A program made the position numbers and the translations under genes. From positions 3,147,501 through 3,211,500 of the forward strand of contig NZ_CP126107.1 of assembly GCF_030123365.1 (NCBI RefSeq): 64,000 bases of DNA, in the 5' to 3' direction. Shown here piece by piece: positions 35,001-41,928 of this stretch. The DNA is from Neobacillus sp. SuZ13 (GTDB lineage: Bacteria; Bacillota; Bacilli; Bacillales; Cytobacillaceae). The notes under the pieces are model-generated. The model was not told the origin of the DNA and ran no database searches. It was given only the letters and a program-made list of their open reading frames with translations. How positions within the stretch are numbered: position 1 is the stretch's first letter; every line of letters starts with the position of its first letter.

Positions 35001-36413
35001 TTATAGTTGTCCGCCTGGCACTTTGTAGTTCCAACATTGCATTAATAGGTGTATGCCTTGTTCAATTTGATCAAATGGAATGCCGCCGAAGCCTAATAAA
35101 AATGTTGGATATGGATAGTCTATGGGACTTAACAAATAATCGCTTACTGGATAGATGGCAATTTGGGCCTTAGCGGCTATTTGTTTTAACTGATCTTCCC
35201 TTTTGGCCAGGGGGACGGAAATTAAGATGTGCATTCCTGCTAGGTCTCCTGTGATCATGACATCTGGATAGTACGTTTCTAATATCTGGGTTAATTTTTC
35301 ATGTTTTTTACGATAAATTTTCCTCATCCTGTTTAAGTGTTTGGAAAAATAGCCATCTCTCATAAAGTCAGCTAAAATATGCTGATCGAATCTCGGTACG
35401 GTTGATGAGTAAAAACTGAATGTCTCCTTATATTTTTGCAGTAAGGTTGATGGTAAGACAAAATAAGCAACACGTAAAGAAGGCATTAATGATTTGGTAA
35501 ACGTGCTCATATAAATAACTTTTTTGCTTTGGTCTAACCCTTGTAAGGCGGGAATAGGTTTTCCGATATAACGAAACTCGCTATCATAATCGTCTTCAAT
35601 GATGTAGCGGCTTTTATCCTTTGCTGCCCAGTTTAATAGCTGTGTTCTTCTTGTTGCGGATAGGACGGCACCCGTAGGGAATTGGTGGGAAGGGGTAATG
35701 TAAACAATATTGGCCTTTGTTTTTTCCAGTTCATCTACGATTAAACCATTTTCATCCACCGGAATAGGGATAGCTCTATTTTGCATTTGTATTTTAGGTA
35801 TTGCAGAATAGCCAGGATTTTCAAGTGCAAATTTTAAATCATTTCCAAGTAACCTTAGAATCATTGGAAGCAGCTGTTCCGTCCCCGAACCAATGACAAT
35901 CTGTTCGGGGCTGCAGACAATTCCCCTCGATTGATAAAGATATTTGGCAATTTCCACTCTTAATGCGAATTCTCCTTGCGGATCTCCAATTTCCAACAAC
36001 TCTTTTGAACTACTATCATATATATTTTTTGCATATTTTCGCCAAAGTGAAAAAGGGAAGGAGTCTGCATCAATTTTTCCGGGATGGAAGTCAAATTGAA
36101 CGATTTCCTTCTTGCCCTTTCCTACAGGCATGTTATGGATTTCTTTTTCAATATATGGTAATTCGTCGATCTCTTCCACGAAAAAACCAATGCGGGGTTT
36201 GGATGCCACATAGCCTTCTGCTATGAGCTGGGCATAGGCAATTTCAATGGTAGTTTGGCTGATATTTAAAAATCCTGCTAACTTTTTCTTTGATGGCAAT
36301 TTGGTTCCCACTTCAATTTGTTTTTGAATAATGGCATCTTTGATCCCATTATAAAGCTGTTCATACAATGGTTTTTCGGTACCATTATCCAACTTAAACA
36401 TTAGCATATCCAT
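35001..36413 (-). CDS. pdxR: MocR-type GntR/aminotransferase regulator PdxR
   Basis: 470 residues. An N-terminal GntR winged helix (about 10-75, KLPSKKKLAGFLNISQTTIE) is followed by a PLP-dependent aminotransferase-like domain (about 110-470) with the PLP lysine in STFTKSLMP. Such proteins sense PLP and activate pdxST. ATG 36413 has GGAGGG upstream. The reading frame continues to 36746, over the pdxS start, but that is not the gene. It is divergent from pdxS, about 105 bases apart. Confidence 0.92.
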   Translation of the reverse strand: MDMLMFKLDNGTEKPLYEQLYNGIKDAIIQKQIEVGTKLPSKKKLAGFLNISQTTIEIAYAQLIAEGYVASKPRIGFFVEEIDELPYIEKEIHNMPVGKGKKEIVQFDFHPGKIDADSFPFSLWRKYAKNIYDSSSKELLEIGDPQGEFALRVEIAKYLYQSRGIVCSPEQIVIGSGTEQLLPMILRLLGNDLKFALENPGYSAIPKIQMQNRAIPIPVDENGLIVDELEKTKANIVYITPSHQFPTGAVLSATRRTQLLNWAAKDKSRYIIEDDYDSEFRYIGKPIPALQGLDQSKKVIYMSTFTKSLMPSLRVAYFVLPSTLLQKYKETFSFYSSTVPRFDQHILADFMRDGYFSKHLNRMRKIYRKKHEKLTQILETYYPDVMITGDLAGMHILISVPLAKREDQLKQIAAKAQIAIYPVSDYLLSPIDYPYPTFLLGFGGIPFDQIEQGIHLLMQCWNYKVPGGQL

Positions 36414-36519
36414 TCGCAATTCCCTCCAACTGACCACGTTGTCTTTCATAAAACTGAACCTTTTCATGTAGTCAATTTCTATTATACTAGTAAATATCAA
36501 ATGAATGGAGGTTATTTTT

Positions 36520-37404
36520 ATGAAACTAGTAGGAACTGAAAGAGTAAAACGTGGAATGGCTGAAATGCAAAAAGGCGGCGTTATTATGGATGTCATTAAT
36601 GCCGAGCAGGCAAAAATTGCTGAGGCTGCCGGTGCGGTTGCGGTTATGGCGTTGGAGCGAGTACCTTCCGACATTCGCGCAGCAGGGGGCGTTGCCAGGA
36701 TGGCAGATCCTCGAATTATGGAAGAAGTAATGAACGCTGTAACCATTCCAGTAATGGCAAAAGCACGGATTGGCCATATTGTCGAAGCACGTGTATTAGA
36801 AGCAATGGGCGTCGATTACATAGATGAAAGTGAAGTATTGACACCTGCGGATGAGGAATACCATTTATTAAAAAGCGACTATACCGTACCTTTTGTTTGC
36901 GGGTGCCGCGATTTAGGGGAAGCTGCACGCCGCATTGGCGAAGGAGCATCTATGTTACGGACAAAAGGAGAACCGGGAACCGGAAATATTGTCGAGGCGG
37001 TTCGTCATATACGCAAAGTTAATGCCCAAGTAAGACGCGTTGTCGGTATGAATACGGACGAATTAATGACGGAAGCAAAAAATTTAGGAGCACCATTTGA
37101 ATTATTGCTAGAAATTAAAAAATTGGGAAGACTTCCTGTTGTCAATTTTGCTGCCGGCGGGGTGGCGACACCTGCTGATGCCGCTTTAATGATGGAACTT
37201 GGAGCTGATGGTGTATTTGTCGGATCAGGTATTTTCAAATCCGATAATCCAGAAAAATTCGCACGTGCCATTGTAGAAGCAACAACAAACTACCGTGATT
37301 ATAAACTGATTGCCGAAATTTCAAAAGAGCTGGGAACACCGATGAAAGGTATTGAAATTTCTGCGTTAGATGTAAAAGACCGTATGCAGGAACGTGGTTG
37401 GTAA
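36520..37404 (+). CDS. pdxS: Pyridoxal 5'-phosphate synthase subunit PdxS
   Basis: 294 residues, the expected length. [20 protein letters not shown] and [12 protein letters not shown] (catalytic Lys81) plus [10 protein letters not shown] are highly conserved in PdxS. It forms a dodecamer that builds PLP from ribose 5-phosphate, glyceraldehyde 3-phosphate and ammonia from PdxT. TGGAGG precedes ATG 36520. PdxR presumably activates from the 36414-36519 gap. Confidence 0.97.
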   Translation: MKLVGTERVKRGMAEMQKGGVIMDVINAEQAKIAEAAGAVAVMALERVPSDIRAAGGVARMADPRIMEEVMNAVTIPVMAKARIGHIVEARVLEAMGVDYIDESEVLTPADEEYHLLKSDYTVPFVCGCRDLGEAARRIGEGASMLRTKGEPGTGNIVEAVRHIRKVNAQVRRVVGMNTDELMTEAKNLGAPFELLLEIKKLGRLPVVNFAAGGVATPADAALMMELGADGVFVGSGIFKSDNPEKFARAIVEATTNYRDYKLIAEISKELGTPMKGIEISALDVKDRMQERGW

Positions 37405-37405
37405 T

Positions 37406-37996
37406 ATGCTGAAAATAGGGGTACTTGCATTACAAGGTGCAGTCAGAGAGCATATAAGACAAATTGAAGAGCTTGGCTGTAGGGCGATTTCAGTTAAATC
37501 GGCTGAAGATCTAAAAGAATTGAATGGTCTTGTATTGCCTGGAGGAGAAAGCACAACAATGCGGAAACTGCTGGACCGTTATGAGTTGCTTGAACCCATT
37601 CGGTCCCTAGCCGCTGGGGGAGTTCCGATATTTGGAACATGTGCTGGCCTGATTTTACTGGCAAAGGAAATCGTTGGCAATGATACGCCGCATCTCGGGG
37701 TGATGGACATCGTGGTCGAACGGAATTCATTTGGTCGCCAAGTTGATAGTTTTGAAGTCGAGATGTCCATCAGTGGAGTAGGAGAGGATATTCCCGCTGT
37801 TTTCATACGAGCACCCCATATCGTGGCTGCAGGTGAGAATGTTGAGATTCTCGCAAAGCATGAAGAGCGCATTGTTTTAGCGAGGGAAGGTCAATTCTTA
37901 GGTTGTTCCTTTCATCCAGAATTAACAGAAGATATTAGAGTTATGAAGTATTTTATTGAAATGGTGCGAGAGAATACAAATGTTTTAGCTTATTAG
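37406..37996 (+). CDS. pdxT: Pyridoxal 5'-phosphate synthase glutaminase PdxT
   Basis: 196 residues, class I glutaminase with nucleophile Cys79 in FGTCAGL and a His/Glu pair in FHPELTED near the C-terminus. It releases ammonia for PdxS. The start ATG 37406 is one base after the pdxS stop; a weaker GTG at 37394 overlaps. Cotranslated with pdxS. Confidence 0.97.
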   Translation: MLKIGVLALQGAVREHIRQIEELGCRAISVKSAEDLKELNGLVLPGGESTTMRKLLDRYELLEPIRSLAAGGVPIFGTCAGLILLAKEIVGNDTPHLGVMDIVVERNSFGRQVDSFEVEMSISGVGEDIPAVFIRAPHIVAAGENVEILAKHEERIVLAREGQFLGCSFHPELTEDIRVMKYFIEMVRENTNVLAY

Positions 37997-38007
37997 GTTT
38001 CGAGGGG

Positions 38008-38044
38008 ACGCCGATTGGTTTTAAAGACCAGTCGGCGTTTTTTA
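38008..38044 (+). terminator. Terminator of pdxST
   Basis: ACGCCGATTGGT pairs with ACCAGTCGGCGT, with a T run. Confidence 0.85.
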
Positions 38045-38107
38045 TTGGTTATAGTGAACTGAAATTTTAAATGTTATTGTTTCCTATGTAATTCTAGGAT
38101 AAAATAA

Positions 38108-38189
38108 TGAACAATTTTGATAGTTTTGTTCATTAATAAACAATTTCTTCTCATTTAACAATTGTAAGAATCACGTATATTTTTATACT
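38108..38189 (+). promoter_or_regulatory. Promoter of the aldo/keto reductase remnant, sharing the 15793 block
   Basis: TGAACAA and TTGTTCA (38108-38132, 11 bases apart) are followed by CATTTAACAATTGTAAG (38152-38168). That contains -35 TTGTAA, then a 16-base spacer and -10 TATACT (38184-38189). The 17-base block and spacing match 15808-15845. Confidence 0.6.
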
Positions 38190-38232
38190 AATAATGAGAG
38201 TAAAAAAACATTTGGAAAGTGAGGACTTGCAA

Positions 38233-38301
38233 ATGGAGTATACGAAACTAGGTAATACAGGATTAGATGTATCTAGAATTTCCGGTGCTGGTTTGTTATA
38301 G
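38233..38301 (+). pseudogene. N-terminal remnant of an aldo/keto reductase
   Basis: MEYTKLGNTGLDVSRIS is the typical opening of an aldo/keto reductase (KLGNTGLDVSRI), but the frame ends at 22 codons and unrelated sequence follows. It has its own promoter, so it was once a working gene. Confidence 0.75.
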
Positions 38302-38302
38302 A

Positions 38303-38455
38303 AGGAATATTAAAAATAAAGGTGAAAAATTTCAAAATGAATCAGGTAACACGTTCAGGACTTATAAAGAATTTTCCGTTGAATGGCAAAGTGACAAGTA
38401 CCTGAAGGTGATTTATGATAAATCATCTGAGGTTTATGAAATGGATAAAAGGTGA
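38303..38455 (+). pseudogene. C-terminal remnant of an unidentified protein (DUF5412-like look)
   Basis: About 50 codons end with RTYKEFSVEWQSDKYLKVIY and EVYEMDKR. The EWxSDK-VIYDK pattern recalls small secreted DUF5412-type proteins, but the match is weak. No start or signal peptide remains; it abuts the reductase remnant. Confidence 0.35.
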
Positions 38456-38548
38456 ATGGCATTATAATTGTATACGTAGGTAAAAAGGAAATGAAAAGAT
38501 GAGCGCCCTCTTTATGTACACATTTAAAGTAGTAAAGAGGGGAGAAAA

Positions 38549-38890
38549 ATGACCGTAGGGATTGATTTTTGTATAGCAAATACTTATAAGGAAGCAGCTA
38601 AATCCCAGACATATGTCAAGTTTGATGAAAAAATACATCAGTATCTTTTCAGGAAGGAACAGGATACAGGAAGAAAATTATCATTACTTACAGGTTTAGA
38701 TCCATATGGCGATAAATTTTTTTCACTGCAGGAAATACTTGAATTGGTTACTATATGCGATTTTTTATTAAGCGAATATAGAAAAGGAGATATACTCGAT
38801 CAAAAAATAAGGAAATTTGCAAAAAAGCTAAAGTTGCTTTGCGGAGATGCATTAAATCAGGGTAAACAAATATTCACGGCAGGGGACTAA
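38549..38890 (+). CDS. Unrecognised 113-residue protein
   Basis: GGGGAG precedes ATG 38549. The protein is mostly helical, rich in Lys and Leu, with no signal peptide. FDEKIHQYLFRKEQ and LQEILELVTICDFLLSEYRK are striking but unknown to me. The neighbours (broken DUF5071, TPR protein) suggest an orphan immunity-type cluster; that is a guess. It could be an orphan member of a polymorphic-toxin immunity family. Confidence 0.5.
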   Translation: MTVGIDFCIANTYKEAAKSQTYVKFDEKIHQYLFRKEQDTGRKLSLLTGLDPYGDKFFSLQEILELVTICDFLLSEYRKGDILDQKIRKFAKKLKLLCGDALNQGKQIFTAGD

Positions 38891-38914
38891 ACCTCTTCAA
38901 AGAAGGTGTTATAA

Positions 38915-39300
38915 ATGGAACATTTAAACGATTTACTCCTAAAGATAAATTTGATATTGACACAGTTGACAAAATAAAAGGACTTAATCGTGAAGAAATA
39001 ATCTTCCTATTGCCCAAACTACTGGAATGGATTCAGGATATGAATTGGGTAATAGCTCCTAAAATAGCAGAACTGCTGTTAAATTTTCCAAATGAAATAA
39101 TACCGCACATAAGAAAAGTATTTGAAACAGAGGATGACATATGGAAGTTCTGGTGTCTGGAAGTTTTGGTTAAGAAACTTCCATCTGAGTCAATAACGAT
39201 GCTAAAGAATGACTTAATTCGATTAGCAGAAAAACCTTCTGAAGGCGAGAAATTAGAAGAAGTTGATGTTAAGACGAAAGAGATATTAATACAATTATGA
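38915..39300 (+). pseudogene. DUF5071 protein broken by a frameshift
   Basis: ATG 38915 (AAGGTG site) reads MEHLNDLL, then the frame shifts. One inserted base near 38938-38941 would continue PKDKFDIDTVDKIKGLNREE, then LLPKLLEWIQDMNW, and IWKFWCLEVLVKKLP to the stop at 39300. This is the DUF5071 pattern, a family often met as immunity-like proteins. The intact tail could start at TTG 39010, but the conserved N-terminus is out of frame. Sequencing error is an alternative. Confidence 0.65.
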
Positions 39301-39385
39301 TTCAAAATTGTAAGTAGGTTGCAGAATGGTTAAAATTTTTAAATTTCAATCACATTTATCATTTAATTTATTTCGGAGGTAATAC

Positions 39386-40039
39386 TTGAACACTAATCAA
39401 AAGGCAATTGAGAAGTTTGAACAAAATGAATATGAGGAAGCATTGGAACTCTTTCAACAAGCAGTTCATGAATCCAGAGACATACAATCCTTAAATAATC
39501 TTGCTTGGATGTACCTGTATGAGGAAGAGAATGATGATAAAGCCCTTAAATTAATAAAAGAAGCTGTTAAGATGAATCCATCCTCATACTTTCCATATAA
39601 CATTCTTGGGGAAATTTACATTAGGCAAGAACAATGGAAAGAAGCTAAGGAAGCATTGCGAAAGTCCATTTCGATTAAACCATCCAATGAAGCATATCAC
39701 AATTTAGCTGTAGCTAATTATAACCTTGGAGAGCTGGAAGAGGCTTCGGAGTTTTTCTTGCGAGCCGCAGGAGATTCGGACAATGCGATGTATAGTCATA
39801 TTAAATGTTTAATTGACCTAGGGCGAATAACAGAAGCAAAAGAGAAGTTGGATAGGTTTAACAAAAAGGCGGATGATTTTGTTGGGGAAATCGATGTAGC
39901 TGATTTATATATTGAAATGAATTGCTATAAAGAAGCGATTCATTGGTTTGAAACGGGGTACAAAGATTACTCTATAGATCCTTATTGGGTGCTTAGATTT
40001 GTTTATGCTCTATTTAAAACTAATAATTACTACGTATGA
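39386..40039 (+). CDS. Tetratricopeptide repeat protein
   Basis: 217 residues of TPR repeats (about 5-200). Repeats read AIEKFEQNEYEEALELFQQA, then ALKLIKEAVKMNPSS, then IYIRQEQWKEAKEALRKSI and EAYHNLAVANYNLGELEEAS. TTG 39386 follows CGGAGGT. The stop overlaps the next start (ATGA), so the two proteins are coupled. TPRs mediate protein binding; the partner is unknown. Confidence 0.82.
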   Translation: MNTNQKAIEKFEQNEYEEALELFQQAVHESRDIQSLNNLAWMYLYEEENDDKALKLIKEAVKMNPSSYFPYNILGEIYIRQEQWKEAKEALRKSISIKPSNEAYHNLAVANYNLGELEEASEFFLRAAGDSDNAMYSHIKCLIDLGRITEAKEKLDRFNKKADDFVGEIDVADLYIEMNCYKEAIHWFETGYKDYSIDPYWVLRFVYALFKTNNYYV

Positions 40040-40299
40040 ATCAGGTTATAAAAGAAGCTATTGAAGAGAAGGAAGAAGATATAGAAGACGCTAAAAAAGA
40101 AGAAGTTGAAGAAAACTGGACGGAAATGGATAAGAAAGAGTTTATTGAAGATTTAATAGTCGAGAGTAATCAGTATAAAAATTTGATAAAACTTATTTCT
40201 TCTGGTGATACTCCTAAATTTGAGTTTGAAACTTATCGTACCGGAGCTTGCTATCTATTTGGATGTAAGCGGCATAATCATCCTGAATATCAAAAATAA
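40036..40299 (+). CDS. Small acidic protein with a C-terminal Cys/His cluster
   Basis: 87 residues, very acidic N-terminal half (EEKEEDIEDAKKEEVEENW) and a C-terminal CYLFGCKRHNH that looks able to bind a metal. It starts within the TPR gene stop (ATGA), a strong sign of a functional pair. No family recognised. Confidence 0.6.
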   Translation: MNQVIKEAIEEKEEDIEDAKKEEVEENWTEMDKKEFIEDLIVESNQYKNLIKLISSGDTPKFEFETYRTGACYLFGCKRHNHPEYQK

Positions 40300-40300
40300 A

Positions 40301-40334
40301 ATGCTTCGACTCTCAGACACGATGGTCGAAGCAT
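40301..40334 (+). terminator. Hairpin after the TPR operon
   Basis: ATGCTTCGA and TCGAAGCAT, 16-base loop, no T run; a weak terminator. Confidence 0.4.
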
Positions 40335-40358
40335 TGTCATAGATGCTTTTAAAAAAGT

Positions 40359-40529
40359 AAAATCGATGCTGAAGGTGGCTGTGTTTTTATCAATGCGAAT
40401 TCTAAACAAGGTAAAAGCATACTTGAGGTGGCGATTATTACCAATCAATTAGCCATACAATGATTTCGTCAAGAACTGACTACTGAACAAATTGAAGAAG
40501 CAAGAAAGATTCTGACAACCTGGAACTAA
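40359..40529 (+). pseudogene. Possible MarR C-terminal remnant
   Basis: In one frame: DAEGGCVFINANSKQGKSIL, then a stop and QELTTEQIEEARKILTTWN. The pattern resembles the wing and C-terminal helix of a MarR regulator, interrupted by TGA. Low confidence. Confidence 0.35.
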
Positions 40530-40564
40530 AATGTAGAATCAGTTTATTTAGGGTTCATTTACAT

Positions 40565-40594
40565 AATTACGTAAAATATAAATTTGACGTAATT
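40565..40594 (+). other. Candidate dif-like recombination site (12-6-12) before xerS
   Basis: AATTACGTAAAA, TATAAA, TTTGACGTAATT: two 12-base arms with 11 of 12 positions in inverted match and a 6-base centre. This is the geometry of Xer sites. It lies 38 bases before the xerS start; XerS sites in streptococci also sit next to the gene. An alternative is an autoregulatory operator. Confidence 0.5.
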
Positions 40595-40612
40595 AAGTCA
40601 ATTTAGTAAAAT
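40584..40612 (+). promoter_or_regulatory. xerS promoter
   Basis: -35 TTGACG (40584-40589), 17-base spacer, -10 TAAAAT (40607-40612). The -35 lies inside the right arm of the inverted repeat. Confidence 0.65.
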
Positions 40613-40631
40613 ATAGAAGTGAGGTGATTTT

Positions 40632-41720
40632 ATGGTAAATCAATCAAAGCAGCAACAATTTCAAAAACTTCAAACGTTGCTCAAAGAACTTCCATGGTAT
40701 GTAGACGAATATATTAATCATAAATTACGTAAGCTTTCGACGGCTTCCTTATTTAATTACTGTCATGATTATAAAATCTTCTTTAACTGGATGATCAGTG
40801 AGCAATTGGTGTCAGGCACCATCAAAGATGTTCCTCTAGAGCGTTTAGAGCAACTGACCGTCTTGGAGGTTGAGAGTTTTTTTAATTATTTACATTATCA
40901 ACTAAATAATAAAGAACTTACCGTTAATCGGAAATTATCTGCGTTAAAATCACTGTTTAATTACTTACAAAACATTGCGGAAACTCCAGACTTAAAGCCT
41001 TATATGAACCGTAATGTCATGGCTAAGATTGAATTTAATGAAGTAAAAGACACCATGGAAACCAAGGCAACTAAAATGGAAGGTAAAATTCTCCTCGGCG
41101 ACGAATATGAAAAATTCCGCTTATTTGTTGCGAATGATTATGGTGAATTGAATAAAGATAACAAAAAGCTCTATAACTTTTATCAATTAAATAAGGAACG
41201 TGATACGGCCATTGTCTCGTTAATCTTAGGTTCCGGGCTGCGTCTCTCGGAATTAGTTGGGATTGAATTAGACGATATTGATTATAGTAAGTATTGTGTG
41301 AGAGTAATCCGCAAAGGAAATAAAGAACAATTTGTTTATTTTAGTCAAGTGGCGATGGCTGACCTGCAAGATTACCTTTCAATTAGAACGGCTAAGTACC
41401 AGGTTGAAAAAAGCAATAAGGCGTTGTTTATTTCAGCACCGATAGGTCCTAAAGGCAAATCAAGACGATTAACAGCCCGATCCGTTGAAAAACTCATTGA
41501 AAAATATGCAACCGCATTTGGTAAACCATCATTATCGGTACATAAGCTCCGACATTCATTCGCAACCAGATATCATGCTGAAATCAATGATGTACCTAAG
41601 TTAAGACGGCAATTAGGTCATTCATCAATCCAAACGACGATGATCTACACGCATATTAAGAATGATGACTTAAAAATTGCAGTGGATAAAATGGATATGC
41701 CGAAAGAGCAAATTGAATGA
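40632..41720 (+). CDS. xerS: Tyrosine recombinase XerS
   Basis: 362 residues, close in length and sequence to XerS of streptococci (about 356). The N-terminal core-binding domain (about 15-130) precedes the catalytic domain (about 170-350). Catalytic residues are visible in GSGLRLSELVGIEL (Arg), HKLRHSFATRYH (His-x-x-Arg) and GHSSIQTTMIYTH (His and nucleophile Tyr). XerS resolves chromosome dimers alone. Bacilli normally use CodV/RipX, so this may be an accessory or replacing system. ATG 40632 follows GTGAGGTG. Confidence 0.9.
   Translation: MVNQSKQQQFQKLQTLLKELPWYVDEYINHKLRKLSTASLFNYCHDYKIFFNWMISEQLVSGTIKDVPLERLEQLTVLEVESFFNYLHYQLNNKELTVNRKLSALKSLFNYLQNIAETPDLKPYMNRNVMAKIEFNEVKDTMETKATKMEGKILLGDEYEKFRLFVANDYGELNKDNKKLYNFYQLNKERDTAIVSLILGSGLRLSELVGIELDDIDYSKYCVRVIRKGNKEQFVYFSQVAMADLQDYLSIRTAKYQVEKSNKALFISAPIGPKGKSRRLTARSVEKLIEKYATAFGKPSLSVHKLRHSFATRYHAEINDVPKLRRQLGHSSIQTTMIYTHIKNDDLKIAVDKMDMPKEQIE
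40808..40822 (+). repeat. Near-palindromic 15-mer, copy 3 (inside xerS)
   Basis: GGTGTCAGGCACCAT, in the same Val-Ser-Gly-Thr-Ile frame as the copies at 495 and 7459. Confidence 0.7.
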
Positions 41721-41723
41721 TCA

Positions 41724-41749
41724 AAGACTGTCATTTTCGTGGCAGTCTT
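41724..41749 (+). terminator. Terminator of xerS
   Basis: AAGACTGTCA and TGGCAGTCTT arms (one wobble pair), weak T run. Confidence 0.6.
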
Positions 41750-41760
41750 ATATTTTAAAA

Positions 41761-41800
<40 letters not shown>

Positions 41801-41808
41801 GTAATTTA

Positions 41809-41842
<34 letters not shown>

Positions 41843-41883
41843 GGAATGAATTTTTTTCATAATTTAACACTTGTTTTAAAAAT

Positions 41884-41923
41884 AAAAAAAGCGTTCAGAA
41901 AGCCTTACAGCTCCCCAAACGCC
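41884..41923 (-). terminator. Terminator of the ABC transporter operon
   Basis: On the minus strand, GCGTT and AACGC with inner pairing, followed by seven T residues. Confidence 0.6.
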
Positions 41924-41928
41924 TTCCT

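Noticed and set aside
36414..36746. Extension of pdxR upstream over the pdxS start
   Set aside because: It overlaps pdxS in antisense and lacks similarity; ATG 36413 has a good ribosome site and the correct GntR start.
40565..40594. Reading the inverted repeat before xerS only as a transcription terminator
   Set aside because: No T run follows and it lies inside a promoter; a binding or recombination site fits better.
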